NCBI RefSeq assembly: GCF_025398315.1
Contig: NZ_JAODOQ010000001.1
Coordinates: 3,162,001 to 3,226,000, forward strand
Direction: 5' to 3'
DNA from: Shewanella phaeophyticola
Lineage (GTDB): Bacteria; Pseudomonadota; Gammaproteobacteria; Enterobacterales; Shewanellaceae
Length of the DNA: 64,000 bases
Shown piece after piece: positions 25,618 through 33,645 of this stretch. The notes beneath the pieces are model-generated. The model saw only the letters and a list, made by a program, of their open reading frames with translations, was not told the origin of the DNA and did no database searches. Each line of letters opens with the position of its first letter. Position 1 is the stretch's first letter. A program made the position numbers and the translations under genes.

Positions 25618-26340
25618 ATGAACACTCGCAGCGCAACAATTGCATTATGTATCGCCACAGCATTGGTATTGCCATCATTAGCTAATGCACAAGGTTTTTA
25701 TGCTACCGCTCAATTAGGCTACAGTCAGCAGGCAAATGACGTGACACCTTATGGTAACAACATTGCAGCTGACAGTGACTTCCCTGGGGAGTTCGATGCC
25801 AGCGACAGCGCTGTGGGTGGGATCGGATTTGGTTATGCTTTTAACGAACAATATCGAATTGAAAGCCGCCTGAGCTATCGTGATGCAAGCTTCAACGATA
25901 CAAAATTAGGTACCGGTGCCCGTAACGGCGAAGAATATCTTGTAGACGGTAACATAGAAACAACAACACTGACGTTAGAAGCCTTTTATGACTTTGCAAA
26001 CAGCACTGCATTTACCCCATATATTAAAACGGGTGTCGGTGTCGCCTTTAATCGCTTTTCAGCAAGACTTGGAGGTGCCGGAGTTGCCGCGTTTGACCCG
26101 TTTGATGGCAATGTAGATGGTTACTATGATGCTTATAGCGATGAGGATTCAACCGAGTTTTCATGGAATGTCGGCTTAGGTGCTAATTACGCCATCAGTA
26201 AAACCGTGTCAGTTTATGGTGAATACCAATACGCTATATTTGGTGACGTAAGCACAGGGCAAGACTCTTTTACCGACGGTTTTAATATCGATAACGCCTC
26301 TGCCCACGAAGTGATGTTCGGCCTGCGTGTTTCACTTTAA
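25618..26340 (+). CDS. OmpW/OmpA-like eight-stranded outer-membrane beta-barrel protein
   Basis: This 240-residue protein has a signal peptide (cleavage after ALVLPSLANA) and a series of amphipathic beta strands ending in Phe-type residues: GFYATAQLGYSQQ, GGIGFGYAFNEQYRIESRLS, TLTLEAFYDFAN, YIKTGVGVAFNRFSA, FSWNVGLGANYAIS, SVYGEYQYAIFG and the terminal VMFGLRVSL. The size and strand number fit small porin-like or OmpA-type barrels without a peptidoglycan domain. It is divergent from a LysR regulator and is followed 39 bases later by an exported ABM-like gene, suggesting a regulated two-gene unit. Its permeant is unknown. Confidence 0.85.
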   Translation: MNTRSATIALCIATALVLPSLANAQGFYATAQLGYSQQANDVTPYGNNIAADSDFPGEFDASDSAVGGIGFGYAFNEQYRIESRLSYRDASFNDTKLGTGARNGEEYLVDGNIETTTLTLEAFYDFANSTAFTPYIKTGVGVAFNRFSARLGGAGVAAFDPFDGNVDGYYDAYSDEDSTEFSWNVGLGANYAISKTVSVYGEYQYAIFGDVSTGQDSFTDGFNIDNASAHEVMFGLRVSL

Positions 26341-26379
26341 ACATTTGCTAAATCAATTAATACTTAAAGAGATATTATC

Positions 26380-26733
26380 ATGACAAAACTCGCTAAAATT
26401 GTATTAAGCCTTTCACTATTGGCTGCTATCCCAACATTATCTTTTGCAGAAGTTATTGAAGTTGCTACCTTTAAACTAAAAGATGGCGTGACTTACCAAC
26501 AATTCTCACCATTAGACAAAGCGGTTGAAACAGAACACGTTTCCAAACAGGCGGGGTTTTTATCAAGAGAAACAGCCAAAGGTTCTGAAGGTGAATGGTT
26601 AGTTATCGTCCACTGGGATAGTGTAGAAAACGCCGATGCATCGATGAATAGCTTTATGACAGCGAAAGCCGCAAGCGATTTTATGGCGCATATTGATGCT
26701 TCAACCATGAACATGAAACGCTATACCAAGTAA
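26380..26733 (+). CDS. Exported ABM-like (dimeric alpha/beta barrel) protein
   Basis: This 117-residue protein has a signal peptide (MTKLAKIVLSLSLLAAIPTL, cleavage at SFA) and a single domain resembling the antibiotic-biosynthesis-monooxygenase or dimeric ferredoxin-like fold: EVIEVATFKLKDGVTYQQF, then QAGFLSRETAKGSEGEW, LVIVHWDSVENADASM and a final MNMKRYT. ABM-fold proteins bind quinones, haem or small aromatics; a periplasmic one is less usual. It follows the outer-membrane protein gene closely and ends in a strong terminator, so both are likely to be one LysR-controlled operon. Catalytic function is unproven. Confidence 0.75.
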   Translation: MTKLAKIVLSLSLLAAIPTLSFAEVIEVATFKLKDGVTYQQFSPLDKAVETEHVSKQAGFLSRETAKGSEGEWLVIVHWDSVENADASMNSFMTAKAASDFMAHIDASTMNMKRYTK

Positions 26734-26754
26734 TTTAGCTGCTAATATTTACAA

Positions 26755-26796
26755 AATAAAACGCCATAATGTGAAATAACATCATGGCGTTTTATT
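26755..26796. terminator. Hairpin terminator
   Basis: AATAAAACGCCAT and ATGGCGTTTTATT form a perfect 13-bp stem with a loop of about 16 bases, ending in T-rich DNA. It can serve both the ABM-like gene and the converging trxC. Confidence 0.85.
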
Positions 26797-26899
26797 GTTT
26801 GATAGACAAAAGGTCGTATCAAAGAAATTAAGCGAACATATTTTCGAATAAACCCAGCCCATTTAAGCAATACACAGCTAATCGCTCTTTTCAGTCAAT

Positions 26900-27322
26900 T
26901 TATTTTACTGATGCTAACCACTGATCAAATGACGAAGCAGGCATAGCGCCAGATTGCTGCGCAATCACTTTGCCTTGTTTAAATACCATTAAGGTTGGGA
27001 TAGATCGAATATTAAATTGAGCCGCTAAAGCTTGTTGCTCTTCGGTATTAAGCTTACCAAAGCGGAATTGTGGCTCCCACTTTTTAGCGGCTTGAGTAAA
27101 CACCGGCGCAAAGCTTTTACACAGATCACACCAACTGGCCCAAAAGTCCACCACCAGTGGTAATTCAGACTTATTAGCATGGTGGGCAAAGTTCGCCGCG
27201 GTTAGCTCTATGGGCTCACCTACAAACACAGGCTTTTTACAATGACCACAGGTTGGTTGTTGCTCAAGACGTTCATCAGGGACGCGATTTAGGGTATCGC
27301 AATGTGGGCAAGCTATTATCAT
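26900..27322 (-). CDS. trxC: Thioredoxin 2 (TrxC) with altered active site
   Basis: This 140-residue protein matches TrxC: an N-terminal zinc ribbon (ACPHCDTLNRVP, then CGHCKKPVF) followed by a thioredoxin domain (PLVVDFWASWCDLCKSFAPV, later IRSIPTLMVFKQGKV with the cis-Pro). Thioredoxins reduce protein disulphides in the cytoplasm, and TrxC is typically oxidative-stress related. The usual active site is WCGPC; here it reads WCDLC. Both changes need one transition each (GGT to GAT, CCG to CTG) and would alter the redox potential and the helix cap. Both Cys residues are kept. The gene is monocistronic and converges with the ABM-like gene. Confidence 0.92.
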   Translation of the reverse strand: MIIACPHCDTLNRVPDERLEQQPTCGHCKKPVFVGEPIELTAANFAHHANKSELPLVVDFWASWCDLCKSFAPVFTQAAKKWEPQFRFGKLNTEEQQALAAQFNIRSIPTLMVFKQGKVIAQQSGAMPASSFDQWLASVK

Positions 27323-27409
27323 GATATGACCTCATCAACTTCATTATTGAGACGAATAAATCATAAACCTTGTTGGTGTGTTAATCGAATAATCGATGCT
27401 ATTTTTATG

Positions 27410-27555
27410 ATACCAATCAGGATAAATAAGTGATCAGAAATTGTGTAGGAAAAATCGCTTAGAGTACGGAAAAAACTGAATCTAGCTAGCTGTTCTGACT
27501 TCAAAATTTCTAACGACGCTATAAGCGATTTTAACCAGTAAGAATGATCACATTG
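27410..27555. repeat. Hairpin-forming repeat remnant beginning ATACCAATC
   Basis: This lies in the non-coding stretch after trxC. It starts ATACCAATC, like the ends of the MITEs at 46363 and 51933 and of the repeat at 56000, and contains an 11-bp inverted pair (AAAATCGCTTA at 27451 and TAAGCGATTTT at 27522). It probably is a related short non-autonomous element; the rest of 27323-27665 shows nothing further. Confidence 0.45.
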
Positions 27556-27665
27556 TTGTGCTGATTACACGCCACTTGCAACCAAAAACGTCTATTACTC
27601 TGAAAATTGAACAGCCGCGATTTGTTGAAGCACTATGCGTCTATCATGGTCGCAACACATGGCAC

Positions 27666-28034
27666 TTATAATAAATGACTCGAAATTATCTTTGATATTT
27701 CCAACATTGAAGACTTACCCGTGAACTCAAATTTTACCTTGCCGATGGCCGAGAAGTAGATTTCTAATTCAGAATCAAGATCAAAAGTGCCTGACGTTTC
27801 GATAGAATAAGCCACAATATTTTTGTAAGGCAAAGAGGTAAAATCTTTTTTACTGCCCGTAATACCTTGAACATTCACCGCGATAATACGCTTATTAGTA
27901 AACACCACCCCATCACGCATCGTTTTATAAGCGTCGACTATTCGCTCATCATCTAAAAGCAACTCTGCCACTTTTTCAGCAAAGTCAGGGTTTTGCTTAA
28001 GCTTAAAAAAGCCTTTATTATTAAAATCTATCAT
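27666..28034 (-). CDS. Bacterial PH-domain protein (YozO-like)
   Basis: This 122-residue protein is a single bacterial pleckstrin-homology domain (bPH type, as in YozO). Recognisable segments are EKVAELLLDDERIVDAYKTM, DGVVFTNKRIIAVNVQGITG, KKDFTSLPYKNIVAYSIETS and the C-terminal helix SMLEISKIISSHLL. The family forms oligomeric rings and its role is mostly unknown; there is no signal or membrane segment here. The gene stands alone, between a repeat remnant and a REP array. A ribosome-binding site AAAGGATG precedes the ATG at 28034. Confidence 0.85.
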   Translation of the reverse strand: MIDFNNKGFFKLKQNPDFAEKVAELLLDDERIVDAYKTMRDGVVFTNKRIIAVNVQGITGSKKDFTSLPYKNIVAYSIETSGTFDLDSELEIYFSAIGKVKFEFTGKSSMLEISKIISSHLL

Positions 28035-28136
28035 AAAACATCCTTTTTATATTTAAAGCCCGCATTTAACTGATTAAATTTCTGACGCAGACACATCTTT
28101 TTATACAAAAACTTAAATAATATTTTCAAAATATCT

Positions 28137-28247
28137 CTTCAATCATGCCACCCATGATTAAATCATGAAACTTCAATCATGCCACCCATGATTAAATCAT
28201 GAGAAATAACTGAATAACTCTTTTAAAAATGCCACCCATAATTATAT
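28137..28247 (+). repeat. REP-like repeats containing ATGCCACCCAT, left of the RAYT gene
   Basis: Two nearly identical 34-bp direct repeats (28137-28170 and 28171-28204) contain the palindromic word CATGCCACCCATG followed by ATTAAATCATGA. A third partial copy with ATGCCACCCATA is at 28227-28247. The GCCACCC core returns in opposite orientation on the other side of the transposase gene. Confidence 0.85.
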
Positions 28248-28441
28248 CTAACAACATAACGCCTTTTGATTTGAGTTACCAACATTGGTTATTCTTTTCT
28301 CAACAAACAAAATCAGCAAAATTATTCACTGCGGATCACTTAACATTTACAAAATCAGATATTTGGTTAAACACTTCACAGCAGAAGGACTTGATATTGA
28401 TCAAGTATCAGATGAGATATTCTCAGGAATGATACTAGAGC

Positions 28442-29422
28442 TTAAGCACACAGCCAGCGCTGGCAGTTTGAAGCTCCTTGTCGTCGTTTTCGCTCTAAAT
28501 GCTCGCAATATTCAGTTAATGCGGGTAATGCACCTACGGCACCTTTGAATAAAATACCAAATTCAGTAGTGATTTTAAGCCAATTATCAGCGGGAATATT
28601 GAGTCTATTTAAGATATCTTGGCTACTTGAACTTATCGCGCCATGCTTATCTTCTCGTATAATTCTGCCAGTGTCATCAACCAGTTTGATGTAGTCTTTG
28701 ACACTGAACTTTAGCCCATTAGTCATGTTTAAATGTTCATTACCAATAAAGGGTAATAATTCGGTTGGTTGCTCACCTTTTATCGCTGAAGCTATTCGGC
28801 GTTGAATGCTGGTGTAATCAGAAGTTTCAGGAGTAGCAGCCACATTAGCGCGGATGGGGTTTAAATCGACATAAGCCATACAAGCTAATACTGCGGCCTC
28901 ATCGAGTAATGCTTGAGACTTGAATCTTCCTTCCCAGAAACGACCAGTACATTTATCTTCTTTATTGGCCATTCTTGCTATTGGTTCACTGAGGGAGCGC
29001 ATAAACCAGCTAATATCAATTAAACGTTTACGATATTCTGTAATGCACTCATCAACTGTTTGAAGTTCAAATTGGTTAAGGTCTTCACCTTTAAGATACT
29101 TTTGAGTTAGCAATGTACCCTTAAAGCCTTTGTGCCACTGAATCAGCACCTCTTTATCTGACCATTGTCTTACTTTATCTGGGTCGACCTTTAGCACCAC
29201 ATGCAAATGGTTACTCATCACAGCGTATGCACAAATATCAATAGCAAAGATGGTCGCCAACTCAAGAATGCGTGAATCGACCCACTCGCGTCGATGCTCA
29301 AAGTTCTCGCCTGTCACATGATCAATACCACACAAAAAGGCTTTACGGACTACACGCGAACAGCAGTGATAATAAGGTGTATCTTCTAAGCTCACGATAG
29401 TTTGTCTGAGCCTGGCCATCAT
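28442..29422 (-). CDS. REP-associated tyrosine transposase (RAYT)-like protein
   Basis: This 326-residue protein belongs to the Y1/IS200-like transposase superfamily, RAYT group. It shows the N-terminal strand with YYHCCSRVVRKAFL, the metal-binding HUH motif in AYAVMSNHLHVVLKVDP, and CMAYVDLNPIRANVA; ARMANKEDKCTGRFWEGRFK is also typical of the group. RAYTs process REP palindromes as single-stranded DNA. Here REP-like repeats with the GGGTGGC/GCCACCC core flank the gene on both sides in inverted arrangement, which supports the assignment. No terminal repeats of an autonomous insertion sequence are seen. The frame is intact. The start could be either of the two adjacent ATG codons (29422 or 29419). 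Confidence 0.88.
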   Translation of the reverse strand: MMARLRQTIVSLEDTPYYHCCSRVVRKAFLCGIDHVTGENFEHRREWVDSRILELATIFAIDICAYAVMSNHLHVVLKVDPDKVRQWSDKEVLIQWHKGFKGTLLTQKYLKGEDLNQFELQTVDECITEYRKRLIDISWFMRSLSEPIARMANKEDKCTGRFWEGRFKSQALLDEAAVLACMAYVDLNPIRANVAATPETSDYTSIQRRIASAIKGEQPTELLPFIGNEHLNMTNGLKFSVKDYIKLVDDTGRIIREDKHGAISSSSQDILNRLNIPADNWLKITTEFGILFKGAVGALPALTEYCEHLERKRRQGASNCQRWLCA

Positions 29423-29478
29423 TCATTACCTACAAGTATATAAGGATACTTAAAGACTAGACTAACGATTAAATATTC

Positions 29479-29558
29479 GCCAGAAATCTTGGGTGGCTAT
29501 CTTTGGGAGAAGTATGCTGCCAAAAATCTTGGGTGGCCATGTTTGGGAGAAGTATGCT
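29479..29558 (+). repeat. Two 40-bp REP-like direct repeats right of the RAYT gene
   Basis: Units at 29479-29518 and 29519-29558 share AATCTTGGGTGGC and TTTGGGAGAAGTATGCT with three differences in the middle and start. The GGGTGGC core is the complement of the GCCACCC core of the repeats at 28137-28247. Confidence 0.85.
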
Positions 29559-29643
29559 TAAGAGGAAATTAACATGGTTTCCTCTTATTTTTATGTGATA
29601 AGCGCTACGGCCTTCATGGCCGTAGGTTATAAAAAGGGAAAGG

Positions 29644-30180
29644 TTAACAACCTGTGGTGACGGTTGTAATCTCAGGTTCACCTGCACTCTTCCAGTGGTA
29701 TTGGAAATAACAACTGGTTGCGATAACATCAGTTGAGGTGGGCTGTGCAACATCAAGTGCCGACTTAGGGGCAGCGACTACGGCATAACTGCTGCTTGAT
29801 ACATAAATTCGATACGACCATTCATCCATGTCCAGGCCTGCGGCCTCAAAAATTTCAGATGACGTGGTGTAGCCCGAATTAAAACCACTGCCACTGGTAT
29901 TCGCAGCAGCAGCCCAAGGTTGGTAATTACTGCCTTTCACACCAGAAAACTCAACCGTGTCAGTCATCGCACTGCCAGACGTTAAGGTTTTAGTTTTAAA
30001 TAATGTCACAGCGCTTTTAATTGACCCAACAGCCCCATTAATCGCTGATATGTGGGCATCAGTCTTTAAATTGATAAACTTAGGCGCAGCTACAACAGCC
30101 AAAAGACCTAATATAATAATAACCACGACCAACTCAATCAGTGTAAATCCTGTTTGGCGTGGAGCTGTCAATTTATTCAT
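29644..30180 (-). CDS. MshA-like type IV pilin
   Basis: This protein begins with a short basic leader and the prepilin peptidase and methylation site: cleavage after Gly in RQTGFTLIELVVVIIILGLL, with Glu5 of the mature chain present. A globular domain follows (AVVAAPKFINLKTDAHISAI, typical of MSHA pilins), and two Cys residues near the C-terminus (SCYFQYHW and the final TTGC) can form the D-region disulphide. I place the start at ATG 30180 (MNKLTAPRQ), giving 178 residues; an earlier ATG adds nine residues to the leader. It would be a pilus subunit for attachment. No assembly genes adjoin it, so it is an orphan pilin relying on a machine encoded elsewhere. Confidence 0.85.
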   Translation of the reverse strand: MNKLTAPRQTGFTLIELVVVIIILGLLAVVAAPKFINLKTDAHISAINGAVGSIKSAVTLFKTKTLTSGSAMTDTVEFSGVKGSNYQPWAAAANTSGSGFNSGYTTSSEIFEAAGLDMDEWSYRIYVSSSSYAVVAAPKSALDVAQPTSTDVIATSCYFQYHWKSAGEPEITTVTTGC

Positions 30181-30373
30181 ACTGTGATACACCCTCAATA
30201 CCCATTAACGATTAATGAGCCATAAAATCATTAGATTAATTATTCTAATTCGATTTTTACACATAATCACCTGAAATCATGAATAAAAACCACATAATGT
30301 AACATAAACTAATGACTGTAATTGCACCAAAGTAACAGAGTAGTTAAATATAACAGTGAATATGATGTTTGAT

Positions 30374-31024
30374 TTACGCTTTTTCGGGGTTAAAAATCAC
30401 GGTGTTTTTGGGCTTTTTAGGTTCGACATAAGCTTGATAACGGCCAGGTTTATGATTAATCGCAATCAACACATTGAGCATTGCGGCGCCCATCACTGAC
30501 AGTAGGACCACTTCTATCGGGAACATCAACAACGATGAGCTTAAAATAATTGTGTCTATTAATAAGCCAAAATTACCGGCGCGAATTGAATACTTATTTT
30601 GTAAATACAACGCCAAAATACCTAAACCGCCTAAGCTTGATTTATGCCTAAACATAATCAGCATCCCTATCCCAATCAACATTCCACCTACCGTCGCAGC
30701 AAATACAGGATGGACATTATCGATATGAATAAATAGCGGCATATAATCTGTCATAACAGAAATAATCGATACAGAAATGAAGGTATTGATAGTGAAACGC
30801 TTTGACAGCTTGATCCATGCAATATAATAAAATGGCACGTTAACGATAAAAAATAACACACCAAAACTTAACGATGTTAAGTGCATTCCAATCAGTGCCA
30901 AACCCGCCGTGCCGCCAGTAATCAGCTGATTACTGCTATAAAGCGTTACGCCTAAAGACACCATTACACCTGCGCAAAACAAAGCCATAATGTCTTCGTA
31001 AAAACGGTGTGTTGGAAATTGCAT
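30374..31024 (-). CDS. YitT-family membrane protein
   Basis: From ATG 31024 (MQFPTHRFYEDIMALFCAG) this encodes about 216 residues with five to six hydrophobic helices: IMALFCAGVMVSLGVTLYSS, GGTAGLALIGMHLTSLSFG, VLFFIVNVPFYYIAW, FAATVGGMLIGIGMLIMFRH and FPIEVVLLSVMGAAMLNVLI. The SSNQLITGGTAGLAL and HKSSLGGLGILALYLQ motifs fit the YitT/DUF161 family, whose members are predicted transporters of unknown substrate. Here the C-terminal cytosolic DUF2179 domain is absent, as in many proteobacterial members. A longer frame upstream is rich in Cys and Leu and is unlikely to be translated. Confidence 0.85.
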   Translation of the reverse strand: MQFPTHRFYEDIMALFCAGVMVSLGVTLYSSNQLITGGTAGLALIGMHLTSLSFGVLFFIVNVPFYYIAWIKLSKRFTINTFISVSIISVMTDYMPLFIHIDNVHPVFAATVGGMLIGIGMLIMFRHKSSLGGLGILALYLQNKYSIRAGNFGLLIDTIILSSSLLMFPIEVVLLSVMGAAMLNVLIAINHKPGRYQAYVEPKKPKNTVIFNPEKA

Positions 31025-31195
31025 GGTATTTTTATCCTTCTTTAACCAAAGTGTTAATAGCATTAACGCAAAGCTTACGGTTAGTGCTGAGCATAAGCAC
31101 AACACCTTAAAGGCGCGCAGTTTACAGAAACACTGTAGATTTAACAGTGAATAAAACAAGACAAATGATGAATAACAAGCCAGTGTCGTACACAA

Positions 31196-31515
31196 AACTT
31201 TACACGCGATACGCAGCAGTAAACAAAATGATACGAAAATGTTATTTATCAGGTAATAATCAGTGCAAAACTATGCCTCAACACATAGTTAGGATGTGAA
31301 TTGCGATATACGCTATGAATGTAAAATTATTTGTCGTGATAGATCAACAACGACTCAATATACCAACCTTGTAAATGACATAATTCAAATAAAGCTAACA
31401 ATAAACTTGATGAGTTTCATCAATAAAAATGCAGAGCCATATGCTACAAAAAAACTAAAAAAACAACAAGATAAACCAACGCAAAGCCAAGTCTAACAAT
31501 ATCCATTAGCGAGAG
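31196..31515. other. Non-coding stretch
   Basis: A 66-codon forward frame at 31296-31496 has no ribosome-binding site and an AT-rich, low-complexity composition. I see no feature here beyond possible promoters for the YitT gene. Confidence 0.4.
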
Positions 31516-32801
31516 TTAAACCCTAAGATGCCAAACTTCAAAGGCTTCTTGGCACAGTTGCTCTCTAAACTTAGGGTGGGCAATATCAATTAGTGCACGG
31601 GCACGTTCTCTTAACGATTTAGCGCGTAAATATGCACAACCATACTCGGTAACAATATAGTGAACATGGGCACGAGTAGTCACAACGCCAGCCCCCGGAG
31701 AGAGCACAGTCGCAATCCGTGAGACAGTGCCGTTAACAGCAGTACTAGGAAGAGCAATAACAGAGCGACCGCCTTCCGACAGCCCAGCCCCACGAATAAA
31801 ATCCATTTGCCCGCCTACGCCAGAGTATATTTTTGTGCCTAATGAATCGGCACAAACCTGACCCGATATATCGACTTGTAGCGCAGAATTGATAGACATG
31901 ACATTGGGATTTTTACGAATAATTGCCGTGTCATTCACTTGTTCAATGTCCATAAAGATCACTGATGGATTGTCATCAACAAAATCGTAAAGACGTTGGC
32001 TACCGAGTGCAAAACCGGTCACGGTTTTACCTGGATGTACTTTTTTAAGGCTGTTATTTATCACCCCTAACTCAACGAGATTCAGCACACCGTCTGAAAA
32101 CAGCTCTGTGTGAACTCCTAAGTTTTTATGCTGTGTTAAGCACGACAACACTGCATCAGGAATGGCACCAATGCCCATTTGTAAGCAGTCACCATCACGC
32201 ACTAATTGAGCAACATGTTGACCAATTGCTTGGCTGGTTTCATCACTCGAATCAATTAAATGTTGCGGCAATGGCATACTCTGCTCAAAAACTGCAGCCA
32301 ACTTGTTGTAGTGAATAAATCCATCACCATGAGTGCGGGGCATCATAGGATTGATGTGGGCAATAATTTTTCCCGCCACCTGGCATGCAGCGAGTGTAGC
32401 CTCAACCGAAATCCCTAATGAACAAATACCGTGTTTATCAGGCGGCGACACTTGAATAATTGCCGTATCAATTTTTTGCTCGCCTGAGCGAAATAACTTA
32501 GGTACCTCAGATAAGAAAATCGGTACATAATCAGCATCACCTTGTTGTAAAAGCTCACGCGTTGGCGCGCCACCAAAAAAGCAACGATGACGGATATGCG
32601 GTTTTAAATGTGCGGCACTCAGAGATTCAGCCCGTTCAGTATGCAACTGTAACAAGGTTAACCCCTGCTTTGCGACGGCGTGGTGCGCAAGCGCATCGAG
32701 TAAAACCTTTGGCGTAGCTCTATAGAATGAGTCCATAAGGTTTCATAGTTTTCAATTAACGAAACTGCTTCTAACGCACTTTGGCAAATAATGGGTGTCA
32801 T
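31516..32801 (-). CDS. Acetyl-CoA hydrolase/CoA-transferase family protein, frameshifted near the N-terminus
   Basis: This gene encodes a class I-type CoA transferase of the acetyl-CoA hydrolase / 4-hydroxybutyrate CoA-transferase group, about 428 residues when joined. Typical blocks are QVSPPDKHGICSLGISVE, LQMGIGAIPDAVLSCL, LGVHTELFSDGVLNLVE, INSALQVDISGQVCADSLG, GGQMDFIRGAGLSEGG and YIVTEYGCAYLRAKSLRERA; the Glu in the last or in HTELFSDG is the likely CoA-accepting residue. The intact frame opens at 32736, but the natural N-terminus is the upstream frame from ATG 32801 (MTPIICQSALEAVSLIENYE), which runs to WTHS and then needs a one-base shift at about 32715-32725 to continue as ATPKVLLDALA. 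It stands alone. Substrate not determinable. Confidence 0.85.
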
Positions 32802-33121
32802 CGATATAACTCAAGGTAATTAAGCTACTTGTAGTGTAAGGAGGAACATCAAAATTTAATAGTTTTTAGCGCAAAGTCGCAAAGCTAATCACAACAGTTG
32901 AGAATGATATCAATCAAATGAATTATTTGAGAGGTCTGCCACAAAGCAGCAAATGATGATTCACCGCAACAAATCTACGTTGTAAGCAATTAGCCAAACA
33001 AGTGAGGGGAAAGCAATCGTAATGTCAGTGATGAGTTAGCCAGCACCATAAATACTATTTGATAAAAGTAATAAGTTAGCGCAACTCACAACCTGTGCCT
33101 AAATGAGCTTAGACCAGGCTG
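32802..33121. other. Non-coding stretch
   Basis: I see no gene, repeat or clear terminator in this interval. It must contain the promoter of the CoA-transferase gene. Confidence 0.4.
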
Positions 33122-33553
33122 TCACAAGCGCCACTCAATCAAACTAGCAAGATTTTTTAGTGTTAACGCCAACTGAGAAAATAAAATCCCAGCCCAACCG
33201 TGTAGCATAAATTGACGAATATTTTGATGATCGCTGCCCTGAGGTGTGGCAAGCACATCACGATAATGTTGACCAAACAATTGCAATGTTTGCTGCTCGC
33301 TCAGTTGTTGTATCTGTCCAAATGCGAACACTTTACAAGAGCCAGAGTTTTGCCCCGCGTCATTTAACTGGTCGCCATTTTTAAATGCACTTGGGGTAAA
33401 GTCGTAATTCGCATCAATCAATGCCATCGTATCTTCAAAACGTAACTCATGTGCTCGCTGATTTAATGATTCTAAAAAAGCGTTATATTGCTTGAGTCCA
33501 TAAAATTTATAACCTTGATAATCTAATACATACATCACCAAACTATACATCAA
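33122..33553 (-). CDS. HopJ-type III effector-like family protein
   Basis: This 143-residue protein matches the small HopJ family (named from a Pseudomonas effector but widespread in marine gammaproteobacteria lacking type III secretion). Diagnostic segments are FEDTMALIDANYDFTPSAFK, GQNSGSCKVFAFGQIQQLS and GSDHQNIRQFMLHGWAGILF. The function is unknown, and in such species it is a housekeeping cytoplasmic protein rather than an effector. The N-terminal residues before LKQYNAFLESLNQ look unlike relatives, so the true start may lie a little inside, near 33490. It is isolated and followed by the chemoreceptor gene's 3' region on its other side. Confidence 0.82.
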   Translation of the reverse strand: MMYSLVMYVLDYQGYKFYGLKQYNAFLESLNQRAHELRFEDTMALIDANYDFTPSAFKNGDQLNDAGQNSGSCKVFAFGQIQQLSEQQTLQLFGQHYRDVLATPQGSDHQNIRQFMLHGWAGILFSQLALTLKNLASLIEWRL

Positions 33554-33645
33554 TTTAAGTCCGTAAAGTTAGCACTAACATAACCGTTAAAATGACATAT
33601 AGCTCAAGCGCCAAGCAGAGCTTCAGCCTCGGTGAGTAAGCTAAA

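Noticed and set aside
28137..28247. Possible CRISPR repeats of 34 bp
   Set aside because: The copies abut with no spacers and carry the same GCCACCC core as repeats on the other side of a RAYT gene; they are REP-like.
28229..28432. 67- and 87-codon forward frames left of the RAYT gene
   Set aside because: They start in REP DNA, lack ribosome-binding sites and overlap the RAYT gene in antisense.
33122..33553. Type III secretion effector
   Set aside because: The HopJ family name is historical; there are no secretion or chaperone genes nearby and the family is common in free-living marine species.
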